This document shows positions 1-5,804 of a stretch of DNA of 5,804 nt, one piece after another. A program made the translations under genes and the position numbers. Numbering within the stretch: position 1 is the first letter of the stretch; the number at the start of each line of letters is the position of its first letter. The notes beneath the pieces are model-generated. The model did no database searches. It saw only the letters and a list, made by a program, of their open reading frames with translations, and was not told the DNA's origin. Origin of the DNA: Arcobacter sp. UBA7394 (lineage in GTDB: Bacteria > Campylobacterota > Campylobacteria > Campylobacterales > Arcobacteraceae); assembly GCA_002470185.1 (NCBI GenBank), contig DKNG01000178.1:6888-12691 (forward strand), read 5' to 3'.

Positions 1-71
1 TTTTTTAAACTCAATCTTTTTTTGATAGTCTCATTTAGCTTTTGATTATCTTCTAAGAGCAGGATTTTCAT
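1..71 (-). CDS. Response regulator, N-terminal fragment (runs off the window)
   Basis: This is the first 23 codons of a gene that continues past the window edge. The protein begins MKILLLEDNQKLNETIKKRL, the usual start of a receiver (CheY-like) domain: a hydrophobic first beta strand followed by the acidic pair E7-D8, which helps bind Mg2+ near the phosphorylated aspartate. That aspartate, and any output domain, lie outside the window, so the class cannot be assigned; an OmpR-type DNA-binding regulator would be a common arrangement. The ATG is preceded by AAAGG with a 6-nt spacer, and it starts 1 nt after the stop codon of the sensor kinase gene. The two are therefore almost certainly co-transcribed and translationally linked as a cognate pair. 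The receiver-domain call is well supported and the output function is unknown. Confidence 0.85.
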   Translation of the reverse strand, partial: MKILLLEDNQKLNETIKKRLSLK

Positions 72-72
72 T

Positions 73-2265
73 CTAAACCTTTTTATGAGGTAATTTTATT
101 GTAAATATAACATCATTACCTTTATTTTTCACACTGATTGTACCTCTCATTTTGTCTTCTATGATTACTTTTGCCATATAAAGACCAATTCCTGTACCAT
201 CTTCTTTAGTTGTGAAATATGGTTCAAATATTGAAGTTATTATTTTTTCATCAATACTTCCCCCATCATCGATAATTTCAATAGTATTAAAATTATTACA
301 TCTTTCAATGTTTATGTCAATATTACCTTTATCATTTGTATCAATATTACTTTCGATAATTTTATTTTTTGCATTATTAATTAGATTTAATAGTACCTGC
401 TTAAACTCATTTTCATAACCATAAATTAACAATTCTTCATTTTCATTTTTATAATTAAATCTCATGTGTATATTGGAATAAAATACTTGTTTTCCTATTA
501 TTTCATTAATATCATTTAATGCTTTAGAAATTGAGAAAAGTTTTTTCTTCGTTGATGGTTTTAGAAAGTTCCTAAAATCACTTAAAGTTCTAGACATATA
601 TTTTATTTGGATCATAGAATCATTTACAAAATCTTTTACATCCATATCTTTTAATTCATTTAATAAATAGCTAGTTTGAATATCTTGCACTAATGCTGAT
701 AATTCTACTAGTGGTTCGTTCCATTGATGTGCAATTGCTGCAACCATATCACCCATTTCAGCTAGTTTACTTTGTTGAATTAAAAACTGCTTTTGTTGAA
801 CTCTTTCTGTAATATCATCCATCATACATACAATACCACCAACATTTCCATCAATATTTTTGTAAACTGCTTTATTTAAAATAATATGTTTCATGTGATT
901 TGATGGAGTGTAAAATGTAAATTCAGAGGTACTTGTACTAAAAGTTTGTAATAACTCTTTGTCTATATTTGTATTTTTTAAAGCAATATCATAAGGGAAA
1001 AAATCAAAAGCTGTTTTTCCTATAATCTCATCTCGTCTTTTATTCACAAGGTTTGCAAAACCTAAATTACAGCCTAGGAATTTGCCTTCAACATTTTTAT
1101 AATAAATAGGATTTGGAATAGTATCTAATAAAACTTTATCAAATTCTAGCCTATTTGATAAGGCCAATTCTACTTTTTTTCTTCTTTGAATATTTGCTCT
1201 TAATGTTAATACGATTACACTTAGAATCATAATTATTACAACAGCAGTGATAATGATTTTTGTAAACTGTTTATAGACTGAACTAGGTTCATTAATTATT
1301 ACAAAGTCATTTACATGTTTTGAGATATCTATATCAAATCTCTTTAACTCATTGTGGTCAAACATATATAAATTAGGAGATTTCTCTAGGGTTGGAATGT
1401 TTTGTATTGATACGCCATTTAAAACTTTTAATGCCATATTTGAAACTGCATCACCTTGAGCTATAGCAGAAGTTAATAATCCACCTACAATTCCATAATT
1501 TAAGTAAAAATCCCAAAGGCCATAAATAGGTACGGGACTAACTGCTTTTACTTCTTTAAAACTTTGTTTATAGGTAAAATATTTTCCTGTAGTATCTTTG
1601 AAGAGTAAGACAAATAAAATTGCATCATTTTTGCCTAAGTTTTTAACTTTTTCTTTTAGGTTTTCAATTTCCATTTTATCAATGTACTCTACCTCAAATT
1701 TTTCTTCATATTTAGGAATAATATTTCTTAAATCTCTTTTTACAGCAAGACCTGTTTTGGATCTATCATTAATTATAAGTAGTTTATTTAGTTTTGGATG
1801 TAAGTCAGATATTAACTCAAAGTTTTTCTCTAAATCTACTTGTTCAACTACACCTGTCATATATTTTTTCATGTTGTTTTCATCAAGTAAAGCTTTATCA
1901 AAATTATTGATACCACAGAATAATACAGGCAACTCTTTAAATAAATATTCATGATATTTAATTGCAAAATCAAATGCATTATTATCACTTGCGATGATTA
2001 AATCAAAATTTCTTTTTTTGAATTGTTGTTTATAAAGGTTTGCAAGTTTATCCAAGTATATTGGATCAGCAACTCTTTTAGTATCCATGTAAACAGTTGT
2101 AAGTTCTATATTATTGAATTTTGAGAAGTTTTTCTCGATAGTTTTTGAAATATCATCACTCCAAACATAACCTTTATGATATGAATGGAGTAATAAAACC
2201 TCTTTGGGTTTATTCGCGTATAAACATGTAATAAATAACAAGCTAAATAGTAAAAATTTCTTCAT
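73..2265 (-). CDS. Membrane sensor histidine kinase with periplasmic substrate-binding-like domain and PAS domain
   Basis: This 730-residue two-component sensor kinase starts with a signal peptide or first membrane segment (residues 1-17, ending CLYA). Residues about 20-300 form an extracytoplasmic domain resembling ABC-transporter substrate-binding proteins of the PF04392 type (VLLLHSYHKGYVW near the start). One membrane helix follows (about 337-356), then a PAS domain (about 375-488, ending DDITERV). In the kinase core, the predicted phospho-accepting histidine is H513 in AHQWNEPL. The N box is NLINNAKN (627-634), the G1 box is the unusual DDGGSI (666-671, a serine at the last glycine of DxGxG), the F box is FEPYFTTK (680-687), and the G2 box is GTGIGL (690-695). 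The ATG has GAAGG 6 nt upstream and lies 26 nt after lutC with no terminator between, so it is probably co-transcribed with lutABC. The ligand is unknown; lactate or another organic acid is only an inference. The response regulator follows directly. Confidence 0.9.
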   Translation of the reverse strand: MKKFLLFSLLFITCLYANKPKEVLLLHSYHKGYVWSDDISKTIEKNFSKFNNIELTTVYMDTKRVADPIYLDKLANLYKQQFKKRNFDLIIASDNNAFDFAIKYHEYLFKELPVLFCGINNFDKALLDENNMKKYMTGVVEQVDLEKNFELISDLHPKLNKLLIINDRSKTGLAVKRDLRNIIPKYEEKFEVEYIDKMEIENLKEKVKNLGKNDAILFVLLFKDTTGKYFTYKQSFKEVKAVSPVPIYGLWDFYLNYGIVGGLLTSAIAQGDAVSNMALKVLNGVSIQNIPTLEKSPNLYMFDHNELKRFDIDISKHVNDFVIINEPSSVYKQFTKIIITAVVIIMILSVIVLTLRANIQRRKKVELALSNRLEFDKVLLDTIPNPIYYKNVEGKFLGCNLGFANLVNKRRDEIIGKTAFDFFPYDIALKNTNIDKELLQTFSTSTSEFTFYTPSNHMKHIILNKAVYKNIDGNVGGIVCMMDDITERVQQKQFLIQQSKLAEMGDMVAAIAHQWNEPLVELSALVQDIQTSYLLNELKDMDVKDFVNDSMIQIKYMSRTLSDFRNFLKPSTKKKLFSISKALNDINEIIGKQVFYSNIHMRFNYKNENEELLIYGYENEFKQVLLNLINNAKNKIIESNIDTNDKGNIDINIERCNNFNTIEIIDDGGSIDEKIITSIFEPYFTTKEDGTGIGLYMAKVIIEDKMRGTISVKNKGNDVIFTIKLPHKKV

Positions 2266-2291
2266 TATGAACCTTCTATTTAGCTATTATA

Positions 2292-2882
2292 TCAAGATTT
2301 AGTAAAAATTACGTATCCAGATTTTGGACCATGAGCTCCAATTACTAGTGATTGTTCGATATCTGCAGTTTTTGAAGGTCCAGAAATAAATACACCATAA
2401 CCTACGTTTTCAAAATTGATTTTTTGATATGCTTCATGCATGTTATTGATGATGTCTTTTTCATCAATTACAATTACAATATTTTGTGCAATAAAATATA
2501 ATGATCTATGTCTATTCTCTTCATTTTTCATCCAAATAGCACCGTTTTCAGCAACTGCAAAATTACCTTTTACAACTGCTAAATCAATATCTCTTAAATT
2601 ATGTGGATCTTCTTGTTCATTTGAATCAAAGTTTCCTAGAGTAAAACCATCAACATTAGAAGCTATAACTTTTTCATCTTTATATAAGTCTTTAACCGTC
2701 TGATCTAAGTCTTTTTTATCAATTACTAAAGCTTTCCCCCCAACGCTTTCTAGCATTGTTGAGAATCTTGCAAATTTGTCTTCAAATGTAATTCCAAAGT
2801 TTTCATAAGATGATGGTAATTCAACATCTGGTACAACATTGTTTTCCTTAATCTTATTTAAGATTTTTTCTTTACTAGTCAT
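2292..2882 (-). CDS. lutC: L-lactate utilization protein LutC (LUD domain)
   Basis: The 196-residue protein is essentially a single LUD (DUF162) domain, the family of LutC/YkgG/LldG. This is the third component of the iron-sulfur lactate-oxidising complex that converts L-lactate to pyruvate in the cytoplasm, probably at the inner face of the membrane. Visible signatures are the central VVKGNFAVAENGAIW stretch and the C-terminal ISGPSKTADIEQ (166-177) followed by GAHGP (182-186), which are characteristic of the family. There are no cysteine clusters, as expected for LutC. It is shorter than Bacillus LutC (about 240 residues), the difference being mostly at the N terminus. The ATG overlaps the end of lutB by 8 nt and has AAGGAG 6 nt upstream, which supports this start and translational coupling. 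The exact biochemical role of LutC within the complex is less well defined than those of LutA and LutB. Confidence 0.93.
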   Translation of the reverse strand: MTSKEKILNKIKENNVVPDVELPSSYENFGITFEDKFARFSTMLESVGGKALVIDKKDLDQTVKDLYKDEKVIASNVDGFTLGNFDSNEQEDPHNLRDIDLAVVKGNFAVAENGAIWMKNEENRHRSLYFIAQNIVIVIDEKDIINNMHEAYQKINFENVGYGVFISGPSKTADIEQSLVIGAHGPKSGYVIFTKS

Positions 2883-4248
2883 CTAAGTCTCCTTGTTCAA
2901 ACATTTCTTTAAAGCTTTTTTCCGCCATTTTTGGCATATCTCTTTGTCTTCCCCATGCATTTGCTTTATTATAAACAAGTGAATCTGGAAGTTTTGGAAC
3001 AACTTTTCTAGCAATCTTACCTGCTAAATCAAATAGTTTTGGTTTAGTCATAAGCCATGCTGTAACTTTCATTGCCATTTTCTTTTTAGGGTCAATTAGA
3101 CTCATTTCACTTAAATCTTGTCTTCTTGCATACAGTTGAGAATCTAAATCGATTTTAACTGGACATACATTTGTACAAGAGCCACATAAAGTACAAGCAA
3201 ATGGTAGTGAGTTATGTTTTTCTGGTTCTTTAACTGAACCTAAAATTGAACCAATTGGTCCAGGAATAACGTACTCATAAGAGTGACCACCAGATCTTCT
3301 ATATACTGGACATGTATTCATACATGCACCACATCTAATACAATTTAATGCTTTTTTATATTTTGTTGAACTTAAGAATTCACTTCTTTTGTTATCAACA
3401 ATAATAATATGCATCTCTCCACCTTCAATAGGTCCATGGAAATGTGAAGTATATGATGTAATAGGTTGACCAGTTGCTGATCTTGCTAATAATCTTGTAA
3501 ATACAGATAAGTCTTCTAATCTTGGAATAACTTTTTCAATACCCATAGATGCAATATGTAAATTAGGAACAGATGCTCCCATATCAGCATTACCTTCATT
3601 TGTACAAACAACAACACCACCAGTGTTTGCAATTGCAAAGTTAACACCAGTCATACCAGCTTCTGCTGTTAGGAAGTCTTCTCTTAATGAAGCTCTTGCT
3701 GCTCTTGTTAAATAAGTTGGATCATCATTACCTTTTTCAGTTCCTAATTTTTCATGGAATGTATCAGATACGTCCATTTTTTTAAGGTGAATTGCTGGTA
3801 ATACGATGTGTGAAGGTGGTTCATTTCTTAATTGAACAATTCTTTCACCTAAATCTGTATCAATTACTTCGATACCTCGTGACTCTAAGAATGGATTTAA
3901 ATGACACTCTTCTGTTAACATAGATTTTGATTTAACTAATTTTTTAACATTTTTTGCTTTTAAAAGCTTGTATGCAATTTCATTATGCTCTTGAGCATCT
4001 GCTGCATAATGTACTGTAATACCTTTTGCATTTGCATTTTTTTCAAACTCTAAAAGGTAAGTATCAAGATTAGCCATTGTATGACTTTTGATTCTACTAG
4101 CAAACTCTCTTAATTGTTCCCATTCAGGAATAGATTTTGAAGCTAAATCTCTTTTGGCTCTTACAAACCATAAAGCTTCATCATGCCAATGCATTCTTTC
4201 ATCATTAGCTACGAACTCTTTGGCATTTTTTGCATGATCTGTACTCAT
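2875..4248 (-). CDS. lutB: L-lactate utilization iron-sulfur protein LutB
   Basis: This 457-residue protein is the core iron-sulfur subunit of the LutABC (LldEFG-type) lactate oxidation complex, which passes electrons from lactate towards the respiratory chain. An N-terminal LUD domain spans about residues 70-300 and includes the glycine-rich stretch TGVNFAIANTGGVVVCTNEGN-like region near 200-220. It is followed by two ferredoxin-type 4Fe-4S motifs, CIRCGACMNTCP (C303, C306, C309, C313) and CTLCGSCTNVCP (C352, C355, C358, C362). The C-terminal tail of about 90 residues matches the extra region found in LutB/YkgF proteins. Length and domain order fit the family (about 470 residues) and all eight cluster cysteines are present. 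The ATG overlaps the lutA stop as ATGA, with AGGAG 7 nt upstream inside lutA, so translation is probably coupled. The gene appears intact. Confidence 0.96.
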   Translation of the reverse strand: MSTDHAKNAKEFVANDERMHWHDEALWFVRAKRDLASKSIPEWEQLREFASRIKSHTMANLDTYLLEFEKNANAKGITVHYAADAQEHNEIAYKLLKAKNVKKLVKSKSMLTEECHLNPFLESRGIEVIDTDLGERIVQLRNEPPSHIVLPAIHLKKMDVSDTFHEKLGTEKGNDDPTYLTRAARASLREDFLTAEAGMTGVNFAIANTGGVVVCTNEGNADMGASVPNLHIASMGIEKVIPRLEDLSVFTRLLARSATGQPITSYTSHFHGPIEGGEMHIIIVDNKRSEFLSSTKYKKALNCIRCGACMNTCPVYRRSGGHSYEYVIPGPIGSILGSVKEPEKHNSLPFACTLCGSCTNVCPVKIDLDSQLYARRQDLSEMSLIDPKKKMAMKVTAWLMTKPKLFDLAGKIARKVVPKLPDSLVYNKANAWGRQRDMPKMAEKSFKEMFEQGDLDD

Positions 4249-4994
4249 AGTTCTTCTCCTGCTAAGATTTGAACGATATGCATTACTTTAATAGGATAGT
4301 TGTTTCTATTAATAAGTCCATCCATATGCATTAAACATGACATATCAGCTCCTGTCATTACAACAGCTTCTGACTCAAGGTGATCTTTAATTCTATCTTT
4401 ACCCATTGCAACAGATACATCTTCTTCTGCAACAGAGAATGTTCCACCAAAACCACAACACTCATCTTTTCTTTTTAAATCTACTAATTCAATACCTTTA
4501 ACTGTATTTAGAATATTTTCTAATTTAGAGTTATATGGAATATTTAATTCACTAGCAGTTCCTAGTTTTAGAACTCTATGTCCGTGACATGAATTATGAA
4601 GACCTACTTTGTGTGCAAATGTTACATCAAAATTAAGATTTTCAACTTTAACTACATCATGTAAAAACTCACATACTTCGTAAATAGAAGCTTTTACTTT
4701 GTTATAGTCTTTATCATTGTCAAAAAATGGTGCGTAATGTTCTTTTACCATTGATACACATGAACCACTTGGTGCTACAATATAATCGTAATCTTTAAAA
4801 GTTTTTACGAATTGTTTAGCTAATGCTTCGATACTTTTAGAGCATCCTGAGTTGGCCATAGGCTGTCCACAGCAAGTTTGGTTCATTGGATAATCAATCT
4901 CAAGACCTTGTTTCTTTAATACTTTATAAGTTGCTTTACAAACATCTGGATATAGTTCGTTCATAAAACAGGGAATAAATAGACCTACTTTCAT
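4245..4994 (-). CDS. lutA: L-lactate utilization (Fe-S) protein LutA
   Basis: The 249-residue protein has two cysteine-rich CCG domains (PF02754 type), as in LutA/YkgE/LldE and in the C-terminal part of glycolate oxidase GlcF and heterodisulfide reductase subunit B. The first CCG set is C9, C41-C42 (TCCGQP) and C79 (GSC). The second is C136 (NSCHGHR), C179-C180 (ECCGFGG) and C220 (MSCLMH). These residues are expected to bind an iron-sulfur centre used in electron transfer during lactate oxidation. The length of about 240-250 residues is normal. It is the first gene of the lut cluster: the ATG is preceded by GAAGGAG with a 5-nt spacer, and 80 bp separate it from the methyltransferase stop. That gap carries two dyad symmetries and is the likely promoter region. 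lutB overlaps its 3' end by 4 nt. The family is confident; glycolate-oxidase-like alternatives are made unlikely by the lutB and lutC neighbours. Confidence 0.95.
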   Translation of the reverse strand: MKVGLFIPCFMNELYPDVCKATYKVLKKQGLEIDYPMNQTCCGQPMANSGCSKSIEALAKQFVKTFKDYDYIVAPSGSCVSMVKEHYAPFFDNDKDYNKVKASIYEVCEFLHDVVKVENLNFDVTFAHKVGLHNSCHGHRVLKLGTASELNIPYNSKLENILNTVKGIELVDLKRKDECCGFGGTFSVAEEDVSVAMGKDRIKDHLESEAVVMTGADMSCLMHMDGLINRNNYPIKVMHIVQILAGEEL

Positions 4995-5040
4995 ATATAC
5001 TCCTTCTTTGTTATAAAGTAATTCTATTCTTTACGTATGA

Positions 5041-5057
5041 AAAATATATGATATTTT
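5041..5057. promoter_or_regulatory. Inverted repeat in the lutA upstream region, possible operator or -10 region
   Basis: Read on the minus strand, AAAATAT and ATATTTT form 7-bp inverted arms around a 3-nt spacer (CAT). The element lies 46-63 bp upstream of the lutA ATG. Its right arm includes TATATT (5048-5043), which could act as a -10 element and would give a leader of roughly 40 nt. No convincing -35 is seen at normal spacing, which is common for Campylobacterota promoters. In such AT-rich DNA a dyad of this size can occur by chance. Confidence 0.3.
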
Positions 5058-5062
5058 GCTAT

Positions 5063-5086
5063 TTACTTAACTAATTAGTCAAGTAA
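5063..5086. promoter_or_regulatory. 24-bp near-perfect palindrome upstream of lutA, candidate operator
   Basis: The plus strand reads TTACTTAACTAA then TTAGTCAAGTAA, so 11 of 12 base pairs are symmetric (only A5069/C5080 break it). The centre lies between 5074 and 5075, about 80 bp upstream of the lutA start, and the repeat covers the methyltransferase stop codon. On the minus strand it is not followed by a T tract, so it does not look like a terminator for the methyltransferase. Position and symmetry fit a binding site for a dimeric regulator of lutABC. The regulator is unknown; the response regulator at the end of the cluster is one candidate. Confidence 0.5.
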
Positions 5087-5587
5087 TGGTTTTTTTAGTA
5101 AAATAGTAATGTCATTATCTAAGTAATTGTCTTTAATAGAGATTTCTTTAGAGAGGTTTTTGCAGTATGTTAGGATTTCGTTTGCACTTACATTATTAAA
5201 GCTATCTGCTTTTAGGAAATTGAATATAAAACCCTTATTTGAGGCTTCTAGAGAGTTTCTTATAAATAAGAACATCTCTTCTTTCTCCAATATATTCATA
5301 GCCCCACTACATATATAATAGTCAGCCTTAGGGATTTCATCATTTAATATATCTTTTTGTAATAACTTAATATCAGAAAATCTTTTTTTTGCTAAATTTA
5401 TCATATCTTCTTCTATGTCAATGCCAATATATTCCTTGGGAATTAGCTTGTTTTTCCTTAAATAGCTAAAATATTCTGCAAATCCACAGCCCGCATCTAC
5501 AATAGTTGAGTCTTTTATATGATTTTTTATGAAGTAAGTAAGAATTTCAAATCTTTTATATTGAGTATATTTAGAACGCCAGTGCAC
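5075..5587 (-). CDS. Class I SAM-dependent methyltransferase, start uncertain
   Basis: This is a cytoplasmic Rossmann-fold methyltransferase of unknown substrate. From the GTG start it has 170 residues. Motif I is VDAGCGFAEY (30-39), which binds S-adenosylmethionine. GIDIEEDMI (55-63) carries the acidic residue (D57) expected to contact the ribose hydroxyls, KDIL (78-81) fits motif II, and YYICSGAMNIL (90-100) fits motif IV. GTG is the only canonical start available: GGAGTAGGG lies upstream, ending 9 nt before it. However, the open frame continues upstream to a stop at 5696-5698 and reads like protein, with FYKKIIKRYGVGHEAVHW leading into RSKYTQYKRFEIL. That resembles the N-terminal region of small methyltransferases of this type. 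No ATG, GTG or TTG exists in the extension; ATT at 5656-5654 would give about 193 residues. The gene may thus use a rare start or have lost its original one. Its position before lutA does not show a link to lactate metabolism. Confidence 0.82.
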   Translation of the reverse strand: MHWRSKYTQYKRFEILTYFIKNHIKDSTIVDAGCGFAEYFSYLRKNKLIPKEYIGIDIEEDMINLAKKRFSDIKLLQKDILNDEIPKADYYICSGAMNILEKEEMFLFIRNSLEASNKGFIFNFLKADSFNNVSANEILTYCKNLSKEISIKDNYLDNDITILLKKPLLD

Positions 5588-5628
5588 AGCTTCGTGCCCT
5601 ACTCCATATCTTTTTATTATCTTTTTAT

Positions 5629-5659
5629 AAAACTGGGAATTGTTTTTATTCCCAATTTT
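5629..5659 (-). terminator. Hairpin between deaminase-like gene and methyltransferase, likely terminator
   Basis: On the minus strand, TGGGAAT (5654-5648) pairs with ATTCCCA (5640-5634) across a 7-nt A-rich loop. A T-G wobble and four A-T pairs with the TTTT at 5632-5629 extend the stem to about 12 bp. It lies 23 nt after the deaminase-like stop, where an intrinsic terminator is expected. The pairing is weaker on the plus strand (a C/A mismatch), although that strand also carries a T run after the stem. It overlaps the possible N-terminal extension of the methyltransferase, so a role in that gene's leader is an alternative. Confidence 0.6.
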
Positions 5660-5681
5660 TATTTGGTTAAATGAGCCGATT

Positions 5682-5804
5682 TTATGATACCTTTTCTATT
5701 GATACATTATTATCTTTAATGAATTTTGATACAACTTCTGAGTTAGTATGTTCATATGCTCTATCATAAACTATTCTTGTGATCCCCGCAGCTATTAAGT
5801 TTTT
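5682..5804 (-). CDS. Deoxycytidylate/cytidine deaminase-like protein, C-terminal fragment
   Basis: The last 40 codons of a gene that begins outside the window. The fragment contains KNLIAAGITRIVYDRAYEH, which closely resembles the segment after the zinc-binding PCxxC motif in dCMP deaminases and ComEB-like proteins (typically C-AK-II-AGIKRIVY). The remainder, ending VSIEKVS, fits their usual C-terminal strand. dCMP deaminase makes dUMP for thymidylate synthesis in the cytoplasm. The catalytic HxE and PCxxC motifs are upstream of the window, so the enzyme's integrity and exact substrate cannot be judged. The gene ends 23 nt before a terminator-like hairpin, which suggests it forms a separate transcription unit from the lut genes. 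Confidence 0.65.
   Translation of the reverse strand, partial: KNLIAAGITRIVYDRAYEHTNSEVVSKFIKDNNVSIEKVS

Noticed and set aside
212..418. Plus-strand open frame of 68 codons
   Set aside because: It lies wholly inside the sensor kinase gene, opposite its conserved ATPase region, and has no ribosome binding site or recognisable motif.
1598..1954. Plus-strand open frame of 118 codons
   Set aside because: It lies antisense to the kinase's periplasmic domain. Its serine- and phenylalanine-rich content is typical of the reverse complement of a lysine- and glutamate-rich gene.
2440..2703. Plus-strand open frame of 87 codons
   Set aside because: It lies antisense within lutC, with low-complexity composition and no start signals.
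5077..5082. TTGACT on the minus strand as a -35 element for lutA
   Set aside because: The nearest -10-like hexamers (TATCAT, TATATT) are 23 and 28 nt away, too far for a normal sigma-70 promoter. The hexamer is better explained as part of the palindrome.
5063..5095. Palindrome plus plus-strand T tract as an intrinsic terminator
   Set aside because: The T run follows the stem only on the plus strand, where no gene is transcribed towards it. On the minus strand the stem is followed by ATAGCAAAA.
5127..5318. Plus-strand open frame of 63 codons
   Set aside because: It lies antisense within the methyltransferase gene and shows no domain.
5605..5607. ATG at 5607-5605 as the methyltransferase start
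   Set aside because: It is in a different frame and meets a stop after two codons.

Overview
The window is AT-rich and every convincing gene lies on the minus strand. The compact LutABC proteins, the sensor-kinase style and the low GC suggest a Campylobacterota bacterium, most likely an Arcobacter relative. That placement is inferred from sequence character, not from a marker gene.

In transcription order (high to low coordinates) the layout is as follows. First comes the 3' end of a deoxycytidylate/cytidine-deaminase-like gene (5804-5682). Next is a hairpin that looks like its terminator (5629-5659), then a small class I SAM-dependent methyltransferase (5587-5075). A short intergenic region follows, carrying a 24-bp near-perfect palindrome and a second smaller dyad. 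Then come lutA (4994-4245), lutB (4248-2875) and lutC (2882-2292), which overlap by 4 and 8 nt. A membrane sensor histidine kinase (2265-73) starts 26 nt after lutC, and the first 23 codons of a response regulator (71-1) start 1 nt after the kinase.

LutABC is the iron-sulfur, non-flavin L-lactate oxidation complex: LutA has two CCG cysteine domains, LutB a LUD domain plus two 4Fe-4S motifs, and LutC a LUD domain. Its role is to oxidise lactate to pyruvate and feed electrons to the respiratory chain. The kinase has an exported domain resembling ABC-transporter substrate-binding proteins, one transmembrane segment, a PAS domain and a histidine kinase core. Its tight linkage to lutC and to the response regulator suggests that lutABC and this two-component system are co-transcribed. 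The system may therefore sense lactate or a related nutrient, but no ligand can be read from the sequence. No lactate permease is present in the window.

Three points deserve a second look: the unassigned 24-bp palindrome about 80 bp upstream of the lutA start; the methyltransferase, whose protein-like reading frame continues upstream of its only canonical start (a GTG) without any ATG, GTG or TTG; and the lutABC-kinase-regulator linkage. No mobile element, CRISPR array, tRNA or rRNA was seen.
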